DNA of 64,000 nucleotides from Hirsutella rhossiliensis (taxonomy: Eukaryota; Ascomycota; Sordariomycetes; Hypocreales; Ophiocordycipitaceae). Below the pieces are notes generated by a model, which saw only the letters and a program-made list of their open reading frames with translations, had not been told where the DNA came from and ran no database searches. The stretch lies in NCBI RefSeq assembly GCF_020360975.1, contig NW_025408685.1, forward strand, positions 868,001 through 932,000, in the 5' to 3' direction. Position numbers and translations under genes: made by a program. Positions within the stretch are counted from its first letter, which is position 1, and the number at the start of each line of letters is the position of its first letter. Shown piece after piece: positions 31,903 through 41,889 of this stretch.

Positions 31903-34342
31903 ATGGCTGACCAATCCAGATCAAAGGTGATCAAGGACAATCCTATTGGATATAGCCTTGACGCCCTCCGCAATTCCTTCAGCTCGATCTGTGAGGGCAA
32001 GAGCATCCCTTGGTCACTAGATGGCCTAAATCAACTGGGTCAAGAAGGTACAAGTCACTACCTGTCACTTGCGCTCCTCTAATCTTTTGGAAGATCTTCA
32101 AACCCTCACCCTTGATCTCCTTTCGACACTTCAATCACTTCGAACGCCGCGTCTCCTTCGCTCCGCCAGCAGTGGTAAGAACCTGCTCGGCGACCTCTCA
32201 AGACTTATATTCGCCGTCAATTCCGACGATTTCTATCTCGACCGCGTCAAACCACTTTTGAACGCAGTTCTCATCCAGAGGGCGTCCGACTCTGAGATCT
32301 GGAGCGCTGTGTTTGATCTCACCACGTTCACCCGAGTAACGCCCCCTCCAAGCGTCCCGACCACATTCGACAGCACGCCCATTTCCCATTCTTCCGCATC
32401 CCAGCAAGGTGTCGAACAGACACGTGACGTGGTGGAAAAAAAAGTCTTCGAGGAGATAAGACTCTGCACATATCGCGATGTGGAAGGATTTTTTGAGAAA
32501 TACTTCGAGGGGAAAGACTGGACACGCCGTGCTTTGGACACCTATGAGGAAATGAAGGACCATCACGTCGATGGCGAGTGGACCGACATTCCTGACCCGC
32601 CCGTACAGGCCGAAGTTCTAGACTGGTGGTTTCGATTCCAGGAAGTCTTCTGCTCGGAGGAACGACGCCGCTACTATTCGACCACGCGCCCGAAGGACCT
32701 TGTCGGTGCTGAAGCTCAGCGACAAATTGATCTCTTTGTCAAGCGAAAGCATGGGCAGCCGCCAGACGCCGCGCACGACTGGAGAGATGTTGACGTGATT
32801 GGTGAGCTCAAGGCGTCCAATAACAACAAAAAGGCGACGCTTCTCCAGCTCGGCCGATACGTGCGAGACGTTTTCTCCTGCCAACCGACACGTCGGTACG
32901 TTCACGCGTTTACAATCTGCGGGCGCGAAATGGAGGTCTGGGTATTTGATCGCTCGGGATGTTACAGTCCTGGTGCGTTCGATATCCACAAAAAGCCCGA
33001 ACGGTTCATTCAGGTGATCGCCGGTTACACAATGATGAATGACGAAGAGCTGGGCTTGGACATATTTACAGATCGGGATGGCGACGGTCGTCTGATATAC
33101 ATTGAGCAGGATGGGGCTTCAGGCAGGAAGAGGCTGCGGTTGGACTCGCAGCCTTTCACCCATCAACGAGCAATCGTCTGCCGCGGGACTTGTTGCTACC
33201 TCACGAAGCCTTCGGACGCCGAGGATTGGAGTTGTGTCTCCAAGCTTTCGTGGACGTCCGACAGGCGAAAGCCAGAGGAAGACCTTCTCAGACTGGCGCA
33301 TCAGAGAGGCGTCGAGGGCATTGCTAAGTTGGTCGGCCATCGTCGCATAACCAGCATCAATGAGATGCGAGCAGGCTTGACATTTACAAAGCCTTACTCG
33401 TTTCGAGGTCTTCCAAGCACTGTGTCGACTTTTTCGCAGTCTTTCTCCCGGTCTCAGCCTCCCAGCGCCCTTGCTCGGTCAATCAGCGAACTTCCTAGCT
33501 TAAGCATCGCTGTGAGAAAGCGCAAGTCGGTTGATGTCGGCCAGAAACCCTCTAAGCGATCAAGATCTAACAGTCAAAGGTCTAGCCAAGGGCAGAATGA
33601 GGTTACGTACGATGTGGAGGACGTGCAGGGGACGAGTTTGCTGGCTCCCACCAACGGACCCTATGATAATCGAGTTTTTCGATGTCTAGTGATCTCCCCA
33701 GCCGGCCGGGCGATTCACAAGCACAAGAAGAAATCGGAGCTTCTCGGGGCGCTCCGCGACGCCATCAAAGCACATAGGTCCCTGTACCTCAAAGGCAACA
33801 TCCTGCACCGGGATATTTCCGAGAACAACATCATCATAACCGACAGCAAAACGACTGGCCACATGGGCATGCTGATTGACCTGGACCTTGCCAGAGAGCT
33901 GGGCAGCGGGCGCAGCGGGGCGCGCTGTCGAACTGGCACGATGGAGTTCATGGCAATTGAGGTCCTGCAAGGGGTCTCTCACACCTATCGGCATGATCTT
34001 GAATCATTCTTGTATGTGCTTATCTGGCAGTGCGCGCGTCGTGGCTGGGGTAGCGAGTGGCCGAAAGACGCTCTGATAACAAAATGGTACACTGGCAGCT
34101 ACCGAGAAATTGCGCACGCTAAACGAGGAGACATGGGTGTTGATGGGTTTGAAGATATTCTGGAAGAGTTTCCGCCTCATTTCGACTGTTTTAAGTCACT
34201 CTGCAGAGAAATGCGAGGGATTTTGTTTCCTTACCGGGGGGGTCTGTTCGTTGGGACACCCAAGGACCCGGAGATTCTTTACGAGCCGATTATCAAAGCC
34301 TTCGGCAAGGCTATTGATGATATCATGGCTATGGAAGGATAA
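31903..34342 (+). CDS. FunK1-type fungal protein kinase
   Basis: Exon 1 is 31903-32047 (MADQSRSKVIKDNP) and exon 2 is 32094-34342. A 46-nt intron with CTCTAATC branch site joins in frame, giving 797 aa. The C-terminal half has the kinase signature of the FunK1 family (PF17667): GNILHRDISENNIII (HRD catalytic loop, about residue 620), LIDLDLARE in place of DFG (about 643), then RTGTMEFMAIEVL and HTYRHDLESFLYVLIWQC. The N-terminal half (VIGELKASNNNKKATLLQLG, YVHAFTICG) is the usual FunK1 extension. A basic Ser-rich linker (RKRKSVDVGQKPSKRSRS) may be a nuclear signal. FunK1 kinases are expanded in fungi; their substrates are mostly unknown. The gene appears intact and ends only about 160 bp before the Helitron frame. 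Confidence 0.93.
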
Positions 34343-34499
34343 GGCAGTGTCTACTATTCTATATATAATGCGGTACACCTGCTAAAACATTGTCGGCTCC
34401 TCAATGCCTTGAGGAACGAGGAACGACGTGGCGAAAGGATCTTTGCCTTGAGGAACGAAGAGACGAAAGGGTCCTTCTTCCGCCCCCTCCCGCGCCCTT

Positions 34500-37400
34500 A
34501 TGGACCGCCAGCGCGCCGAAGACCGAGCCCGCCGCCGTGAAGCTCAATCCCGATTTGCTGCACAGACGCCGCCGCCTGCCACTCCATCACCGAAACGACC
34601 TAGACAAGAGCAAGCGCCTCCCACTCCACCGCCGACGCAGCCAAGGCGCTCCCCCAAAAGACCCCGGCCGATGCAAGAAACCGTTCAACTTCAACGAGAC
34701 TCTGTCGAATCCATACTGCATCACTACAACGCCACTTTCCGCGTCAAGGAGCAGGCATCATCGACAAGATCCTGGTGCAACGAAGTTCCAGTTGCCCTCC
34801 AGGTAGATGGTGCTAAATCTTTCTACCAAGCGTTTACCGAGGAACGGACGTTGCCGGTTTCCCACTGCGTCTTCTGCTATAGGAAGACACCGCCTTGCGA
34901 ACTCGCCACCATGCAGTGGAGGGATCGCTTGTCGCCCTCCATGCTGCAGGCGACCAGGACTGTCCAAGAGTGTGGCGCGTGCCTTCCGTCACACGAGGGC
35001 GCCAGAGTTGACGTGTGCCGCGAGTGTCGCGCCGGCTTCGACAGTGGACGGCTGCCTTAAAGCCTGCTCGGTCAACAACATGGACATCGGTTGCGAACAT
35101 CAGTACCCCGAAGCGCTTGATGACCTCTCCCCCGTTGAAGAGAGACTCATTGCCCTGCATGCGCCTTTTGGCTATATCACCAAGTTCACGGTCGACAACA
35201 AGACCCGTTCGGGAATCAGCTACCGCAAGCACGTGAAAGGACATATCGTCGTCTTTCCGAACAAGGTGGACGATCTTGTGGCCACGGTTCTTCCTCATCC
35301 CTTATTGCAGGCCATTGAGAACATCCACGTCTCTTGGAGCGGTTCGGGCAAGCCTGGCTCCGCAGATGTCAGACACCTGCTTCAAGTGCGCAAATCTCGA
35401 GTGGCAGCTGCCCTGGCATGGCTGCAAAGGAACAACCCGCTTTACGAGGATATCGCAATTAACCAAGCAGAGATAGATGGCTGGCAGTATGCCGACGGCT
35501 CCACTGTTCCGACCGTCATCATGGACCGCATGCGAAGGGAGGAACCGTCGACCGTTGAGAAGACACAAACGGACCACATTGTCCCGGACACTGATCGAGG
35601 CTTGGAGGAAAACAGCTTTAGAAGCATCGATGAACTGGTGAACTCGATCAATCCCACTTTTGCGGCTGAATCCTGCGATTTAGACTTACTCGGTCCACTG
35701 ACCAGACTCGACCATCCCCTGGTGAACCGGCGACTCTTGTCCCCGACTCGGCTGCCATCGGCCTGGATGTTGACGCCGTCTGTGAGACGTCTACGTCCGG
35801 CATGTTTCCCCTCAATGGACCGGCTGCCTTCGCGGAGACCGATAAACTGTCGTTTCTGGCCGACATCGTCAACGCCAATCCTGACCGACATGGCACCTCT
35901 GTGCCGTGCGTTATGCAGGTCCAAACTACGGGAGACCAGCCGTTTGTCCGAGTAGAGCGTGGTGCGGATTTTGCAGACAACTTGCACGAAGATTTCTTCC
36001 CTCGAACATTTCCCAAGCTTTTTCCGTGGGGAGGGGTGGCCCGAAATCGAAGGGCGACTCGAGTCACAGCCGACAAAGCGTTGTTGCCGACAGTCGTCCC
36101 GAATCACTCGCTTAATCACTGGGCCAGATACGTATTGCAACGGTATGGAGGCCGATTTGCCACCCATCCTGTCTTTTGTTTCTTAGTATTCAACACCGTC
36201 CTTCGCTCCTCCAACCGCCGCATCAGCATGGTTCGTGTCGCTAAAGATTCCTTCCACAGGCTCGAGCAAGCCTATGCGAACTTGACAGAGGACCGACTGA
36301 AGAGGGCCGAGGCAGAGATGCGGGAGACAAGGACTACGTCGGACCCCGACATATCGGTCCTGCTTCGCGAGCTGTCGATTTTCGGTCATGCACAGCCGCT
36401 CTCGAACGAATCCCGTTTGCTTATGCGGAGGAAGATCCAAGCTCTGAACATCCGGGCTGCTATGCCTGCAATTTGGATTACCATTAGTCCTAACGACATT
36501 AATAATCCAGTAAAGATGAAGCTTGCCATCCATAGGCTGCACGATTATGAGTCTGCAAAGGAGCTTTTAGTCGATCTCCGTGAAAGGTACGACAGAATCG
36601 CCCTCAGCACCATGGATCCGGTTAGCTCGGCCATCTTCTTCCACCGAGAAATATCCTTATTCTTTGACAAGTACGTGAACACGGGCCAGGAATCGATCTT
36701 TGGGGAGATTAGCCACTACTACGCCACGGTGGAAACGAACGAGCGAGGCAGCCTCCACTTACATGGACTCCTCTGGCTGGACGGCAACATGCGGTTACCG
36801 AACCTGATATACGATATGGCCAATCCTGCGGAAGAAGGATACCGTGCCCAAGTGATCCGGTACGTAGACTCTGTCTTTCACGAGTGTTTAGATGAAGATG
36901 CTGGAAAAACCGTGCGACAACAGAGGAAGCCCATCGATCCCGTGGAGGAGGTCATGACCAGCACCTCGGCTCTCACTGCGGCCTTCGAAGACGAATCCAA
37001 CTTCATCGCGTACTGTTGCCAAGTGCACTCCCACACGTACACCTGCCTCAAGTATTCTCTGAAGGGGATCGTTGAACAGGGTGCAGATCCACAGAGAAGG
37101 ACAGCCTGCCGCTTCAAGGCACCGTGGAAGATCGTCGAGGAGACAGGGTTCACAGAGGACGGCTTGCTTCAGATCCGGCGCAACCATCCACTCGTCAATC
37201 GGTATAACAAGTCATTGGCGGTCGGCCTTCGTCATAACCATGACGTCTCGATGATCTTGACCAAAACCAAGGGCCTGGCCATGGTGTACTACATCACGAA
37301 CTACGCCACCAAACTGGATACGCCGATGTGGAAGCGCATTGCTCTCGCCACCGAGGTTGCCCGCCAACTTCGCGAAGCCGGTCGTCCGACATCTCGTGCA

Positions 37401-38796
37401 CCAGATCCCACCCTGCCCGATGACAGGCAGCAGGCAGTATTGAATGAAAGCCGTCAATTCCTGATAAGAACGGCAAATCGGATCTTCTCCGAGCGACAAC
37501 TCTCGGCCGTAGAGGTCTGTTACCATCTCCTTGGATATGACACCGACTTTACCAACGTGCCGCATTGGTCTTTCCTGAACCTGACGGCGCTCTATTGGGC
37601 AATCTTTCGGCTATGGGCACATCTCCGCCGTCAGGCCGGCGAGCTGACGGACGCCGAACAGCCCCGGGAGACAATCCCTCTGAGGCAAGGAGGGCGAACC
37701 CTTCTATGCCTAGAAGCGTACTCCTACCGCGGTCATGTTCTACAAGACTTATGCCTGTATGACTACATGTCAATGATTCACTTGGTGCGTCGAAATGGTC
37801 GGAGTGGAGATGAGTCTCACATTTTTCTCGATGGGCATGATTCCGACTGCGACGGCTGGATGCAAAAGCTTCGACGGCCCGACCAGTACGCCGTCCCGAT
37901 CTTCCAAGGATACATCAGCGACGACTATGAGGACGATCACCCAGTGTATATTAAGCGGTACGCTCTACCCCCCGGGCACCGTTTTGGCTCCGTCTGACAT
38001 CTTGTCCAGAAATTCTGTCCTACATTTGGCGCTATTCGTTCCTTGGGAAAACTTCATTTCTGAGAGCCTAGGCGATATAACCGACATATGGACGACGCAT
38101 CGAGCGGGTCTTTGTCCCCGCCTCCGTTTCTACGTCTCCAACATTTGTCTTTTGAGAAAGTCTGCCGAGGATGCGCGTAAAGACGCGAAGCTCTGGGCCA
38201 GTCGATCGGAGGGCGACGACACAATTGACGTCGAGTACCCACTTGACGATGGCCGCTATGAAGAAGAGCCTCTAGCGCTGGCTCATCGTCAGGCCTACAG
38301 AGCTCTACTCCAGATTTTGCGAAATGCCGTGCAGGACACGGACGCCACAAAAGACTCACCCGTCCTTGGAGGTCTAATACATGATCTGTGCGAGGAGAAC
38401 CCGACTGAAGAAGAGCGACCTTTCGTCCAACGTCAAGAGGATTTGTACCGGAACCTGGCTCACGATCAAGGTGACGCCTTGTGCCAATTCCCAATATCTC
38501 GAGACGATGTCCAAGCAGCGGCCAAGGCCCAACAACTATTGCATCTTCGGATGCTAGACGACATTGAGGGTGGTTCTCAGGGGACCATGCTTTCCGCGGA
38601 TGGCGCCGACATCGATGATGCCCTAGCTCGCTACGGCGATACGGAGCCCACCATTGCGCACCCGGGAAGTGACCTCAATCAACAAGGGCCTCGAATGCTT
38701 GTCGACGTCAGTCCGGTGACTAGCTTCGCGGAGACGAGACACACCGCTGCAGCTACCTTCACACTGAACTATCTACAAACCGTGGCCCTTCAACTT
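34500..38796 (+). pseudogene. Helitron Rep/helicase gene, helicase part missing
   Basis: From ATG 34500 the reading passes a disordered basic/Pro-rich start, a Cys-rich DUF6570-like region (SHCVFCYRKTPPCELATMQW; CGACLP; CRECRAGFDSGRLP), a one-base shift near 35058, another near 35718, then a Helitron Rep domain: PAIWITISPNDINNPVKMKL, VETNERGSLHLHGLLWL (HUH motif) and MVYYITNYATK (two-tyrosine motif). A clean 52-nt intron (37958-38009; GTACGC...TCCAG, CTGAC branch) joins KR to NSVLHLALFVPWENF. The frame continues to FTLNYLQTVALQL, the place where relatives enter the Pif1 helicase, and stops at the LINE junction near 38797. No helicase sequence is found elsewhere in the window. Rolling-circle transposition would need the missing part. 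Confidence 0.88.
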
Positions 38797-40192
38797 GAAG
38801 CTCATCTTCTCCAGGTGCTTTCCACGGTTTCGCTGTCATGACCTTTTCCTCGATCTCTCCCAAAGTCAATCCGGGCATGGGCACCGCTTTCCGCTGTGGC
38901 CGTACCCCCTCATCCTCGATTCTTGCGGGCAAGGGTGGAAAAAAGGCACTGAGCAGTTCGTCTGCCTGGTCTGCTTTATCCTTGGTCGTTGACCCATCCC
39001 CTTTCTTCAAAGGTGGCACCCTGTCGCCCGTAGTGCACTTGCCGGCTTTGAGATATTTGGTCGCCTTCCAGATGTTGGCATCGTCGGAGAGGAAGTCATC
39101 CCAATGCGCTTTCCTTTGGTATCGAACGGCATCGTGGAACTCCTTCGCTGCTTCTTTGGCCCGCTGTTCGAGGTCTGGTCGCGCCTGGCCTGCTCGTCGT
39201 TGCATCCGTGCTTGGTTCCGCCAGAACGTGTGTGCTCGCCTAAGTTGTGTAAGATCCTGGGTCCACCAACGTTTTGCATACGGTGATGGCCGTGCCCGAG
39301 GCGTCAGTTCGTGGATAGCCCCCAGGACGATCCGCATCAGCTGATCTGTCTGGGCTTGAACGTCGACAGCCCAAGGTAGGAGTCGCAGATTGTCTTTCAC
39401 CCGGCTTCGTATGAGATTCCAAGGGGCGTTCTTAAACAGAAGCCTGGGCGTCACGCTTCTCTCCGGCATCGTGACGTCAAAAGTCGTCTGAATGGCCCTA
39501 TGGTCTGACCCATGATCGGTCGGATGAATGGCGCATGTTGCCACTTCGTCGGCCAACTCTGACGTCGTCAACACCAAATCGATGGTGCTCTCCTGATCCC
39601 TGCGTTGCCACGTTTTCGTGCCCCTCGGGAGCAGGCTCCTGAGGCCATGATCGTTCATCAGATCAATGATCGGCCCCGCTTCTCCTTGTCTCTGAACCGA
39701 AACATCGTCTCCTCCCCAGAGTAGGTCATGAGAGTTGAAGTCCCCAGCCAACACCACATCTGTGCGTGTACCAGAGCCTTGACGGAATCTCTGTACCAAG
39801 TCACGCAATAGCTCAGTCGCGCTTTTCAGCGCTTCTGTGCCTTTTCTTTCCACGTAGACCGAAACCAACAGAACGCTCCTCTCCGGCAGTCGAAGCACCG
39901 CTGCCGTGAGATCCGCTGACGGTATCGGCATCTGCACCACTTCCACGTCGTCTCGCACCCAAAGCATACTGCGGATCGGCCAGGGGCCATTGCTCGCGTG
40001 CGTTGGCAATATTCTCGTCCAGTTACTGTGCATCATGGGGCTTGTCACCACCTTGCCATCGATCATCCTTGCATACGGTTCGGAGACCGCCAGCACTCCG
40101 TAGTCTTTGAGGTCCTCGTCATTCATCAGACTCTGTTGTACTGGTTCCCGTTTTTGCACATTGAGCTGTAGAATGCTTAATGTCTTATGCAT
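38797..40192 (-). pseudogene. LINE copy 1 ORF2, endonuclease part only
   Basis: It starts at ATG 40192 (MHKTLSILQLNVQKREPVQQ). The exo-endo-phosphatase-type endonuclease shows LQLNVQK, AVSEPYARM, VVLAGDFNSHDLLWGGDD and HPTDHGSDHRAIQ (the terminal SDH motif). The following linker (WWTQDLTQLRRAHTFWRNQA) ends at TAKPWKAPGEDEL. The frame is intact as far as it goes and has the base that copy 2 lost at 44312, but the reverse transcriptase, RNase H and 3' UTR are missing. The last few codons of the open frame are Helitron antisense. Confidence 0.9.
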
Positions 40193-41504
40193 TGGAGTGG
40201 GTGTTTCGCACACGGCAGTTCCGGTTGAACGACTCGTGCGGTCCGCTGCACAAGACGCATCTCGGCTCCATTGCACGGCACTCCCTGTGGTGATGATCTG
40301 CACCGGCACACCTTCCGCACACCTGAGGCTTCTTGCACCTGAAGGCTTTGTGACCCATTTCTTGGCAGTTGAAGCATTGCATCGGGCCCTTACGGGGTTC
40401 GAACGGATTGGTGCACGCCGACTCCCCGGCCAGATCGAAGTACTTGCCATCCAAAAGCTTCTTTGCGTCGTTCTTTTTCGTCACGTAGACAACCATAGAC
40501 CCGTATGCTTTACCTACCTCTTTGTTGCTCAACCAAGTGATCTTACCGATGGTGACATTGTTCTCGGCACCAAGGGCCTCAGCTGCACCTTGCAGGACGT
40601 TGCCTTCTCCGTCAAGAACTGCGGTACGATTGACGTTGTCGACTTTGACCGGGTAAAGCTGATCCCTCATCACTCGGGCTCCAGTCACTGCCGTCTTTTG
40701 TGCCGCTTCCTTGACTCGTTGCAGCTCGGCTTCATCCCTGCAAATAATCTTCACTTGCTCTGTGTTTCGAGAGTTCCTCACTACTGCCGCGCATCTCCAG
40801 GTCGCCTGGCCTTCCTTTTCTCTGACCTCACCTTCAATTGCTTGCCGGATCGAGCCTATCTGTGTTCGGCCTCTGTCCTGTTCCTCTACTCGCGATGTGT
40901 CGATCATGCAGAAAAGCTCATTCGCATTGGATTCCGCGGTGCTACTGGACGAGCGCGATTGGACAGTGCTCTGTCGTGGCGACGGCGATGAACGCGCGAC
41001 CTCAGCGAAAGTGCTAGGCGGGGTAGCCACTGCGCTCACGACGATGGCTTCGAGCTGCTTTTGGGCTTGCTTGAGTTGGTCGCTCATCTGCTGCTTGATA
41101 TCTTCTAAATGAAGGCTCAGCTCTCGATTGGTCGTTTCTTGCTTCTCGGCTTCTCCTTTTTGTTTTCGGATTATCTCCTGCTGATTGCGGATGATCTCAT
41201 TCTGCTCCTTGAGTGTTTCCCTCAATCCTTGGAATTCCGCACGATACTCGTCCAGCAGCTCCCAGACCTTCTCAAGCGTCTCCATTTCCTCATGGCCGCT
41301 GTTGACTTTTTCATTTCTCGATACCCTCACGCATTTAATTTCACCTGTCTCTTTCCTTGTCGCCCTCGTCGCATATCGGCTGCTTTTATTTAGCTCTTTT
41401 GCCGTCCCATCGAGTAACTTGCGCTTCACGATTCTGCCTCCTGTCGGGGATGACGAGAGGCCGCGCGGCCCCACCCCCGACCCCGCACTCACCAGCAAGC
41501 TCAT
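40185..41504 (-). CDS. LINE copy 1 ORF1 (gag-like RNA-binding protein)
   Basis: 439 aa from ATG 41504 (MSLLVSAGSGVGPRG). An N-terminal basic segment (RIVKRKLLDGTAKELNKSSR) is followed by a long coiled coil (residues about 75-165; LKEQNEIIRNQQEIIRKQKG), an RRM/gag-like middle (IICRDEAELQRVKEAA; ITWLSNKEVGKAYGSMVVYV), and three zinc knuckles at the C-terminus: CFNCQEMGHKAFRC, CGRCAGADHHHREC and CVLCSGPHESFNRNC. Such proteins coat LINE RNA. It is uninterrupted. Its stop overlaps the ORF2 start: the last codons and TAA share 8 nt (40185-40192) with the ATG of ORF2. Confidence 0.9.
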   Translation of the reverse strand: MSLLVSAGSGVGPRGLSSSPTGGRIVKRKLLDGTAKELNKSSRYATRATRKETGEIKCVRVSRNEKVNSGHEEMETLEKVWELLDEYRAEFQGLRETLKEQNEIIRNQQEIIRKQKGEAEKQETTNRELSLHLEDIKQQMSDQLKQAQKQLEAIVVSAVATPPSTFAEVARSSPSPRQSTVQSRSSSSTAESNANELFCMIDTSRVEEQDRGRTQIGSIRQAIEGEVREKEGQATWRCAAVVRNSRNTEQVKIICRDEAELQRVKEAAQKTAVTGARVMRDQLYPVKVDNVNRTAVLDGEGNVLQGAAEALGAENNVTIGKITWLSNKEVGKAYGSMVVYVTKKNDAKKLLDGKYFDLAGESACTNPFEPRKGPMQCFNCQEMGHKAFRCKKPQVCGRCAGADHHHRECRAMEPRCVLCSGPHESFNRNCRVRNTHSNA

Positions 41505-41889
41505 GCTGCCGACTAAATCACAACACAACCTTTTCGATTCGGAAAATGATAAGAATTCAAGCGTCAATCTCTCTCTTGCAGTCGCGTCCTAAAGTGTCGG
41601 TCCCACAGAGTGTCGGTAGGTAGGATTTATTTCGCCCGGAGGGAGGTCCCTATAAGGCCTTTACACAGTCTAGAGTACAGTTCAGCACCTTTTTTCCTTG
41701 ACTCCCCAAGCCCAACAGATTGTCGTCTTATCGTTTGCTGGTCAACCTCGTTATCATTGGTCCCATGACAGGCCTACTTGAAGGCCGAATTCTCCAAGTG
41801 TTCAGCATCCTATTCACAGCAGCTGAAGCGCGGTCTGCCAGTTCGAAGCTGAGATGTGTTAGTAACTTAGTGCAGTTGCTTGTTAGAGC

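Larger units (their letters stand above)
38797..41595 (-). mobile_element. Tad-like LINE copy 1, 3'-truncated fragment
   Basis: It has the 5' region, a complete ORF1 and the first third of ORF2. It ends within GEDEL, at the start of the reverse transcriptase region, where Helitron sequence begins. LINEs are normally truncated at the 5' side, so loss of the 3' side implies a later deletion or recombination. It is closely similar to copy 2 (41615-47041) over the shared part. Confidence 0.9.

Noticed and set aside
34807..35955. Separate 382-codon gene
   Set aside because: Its middle part is the Helitron protein in a shifted frame; the start and end belong to shadow frames on each side of two frameshifts.
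40107..40991. Long plus-strand frame of 294 codons
   Set aside because: It is antisense to LINE ORF1/ORF2 and rich in Cys, His, Arg and Ser, as expected of a shadow frame.
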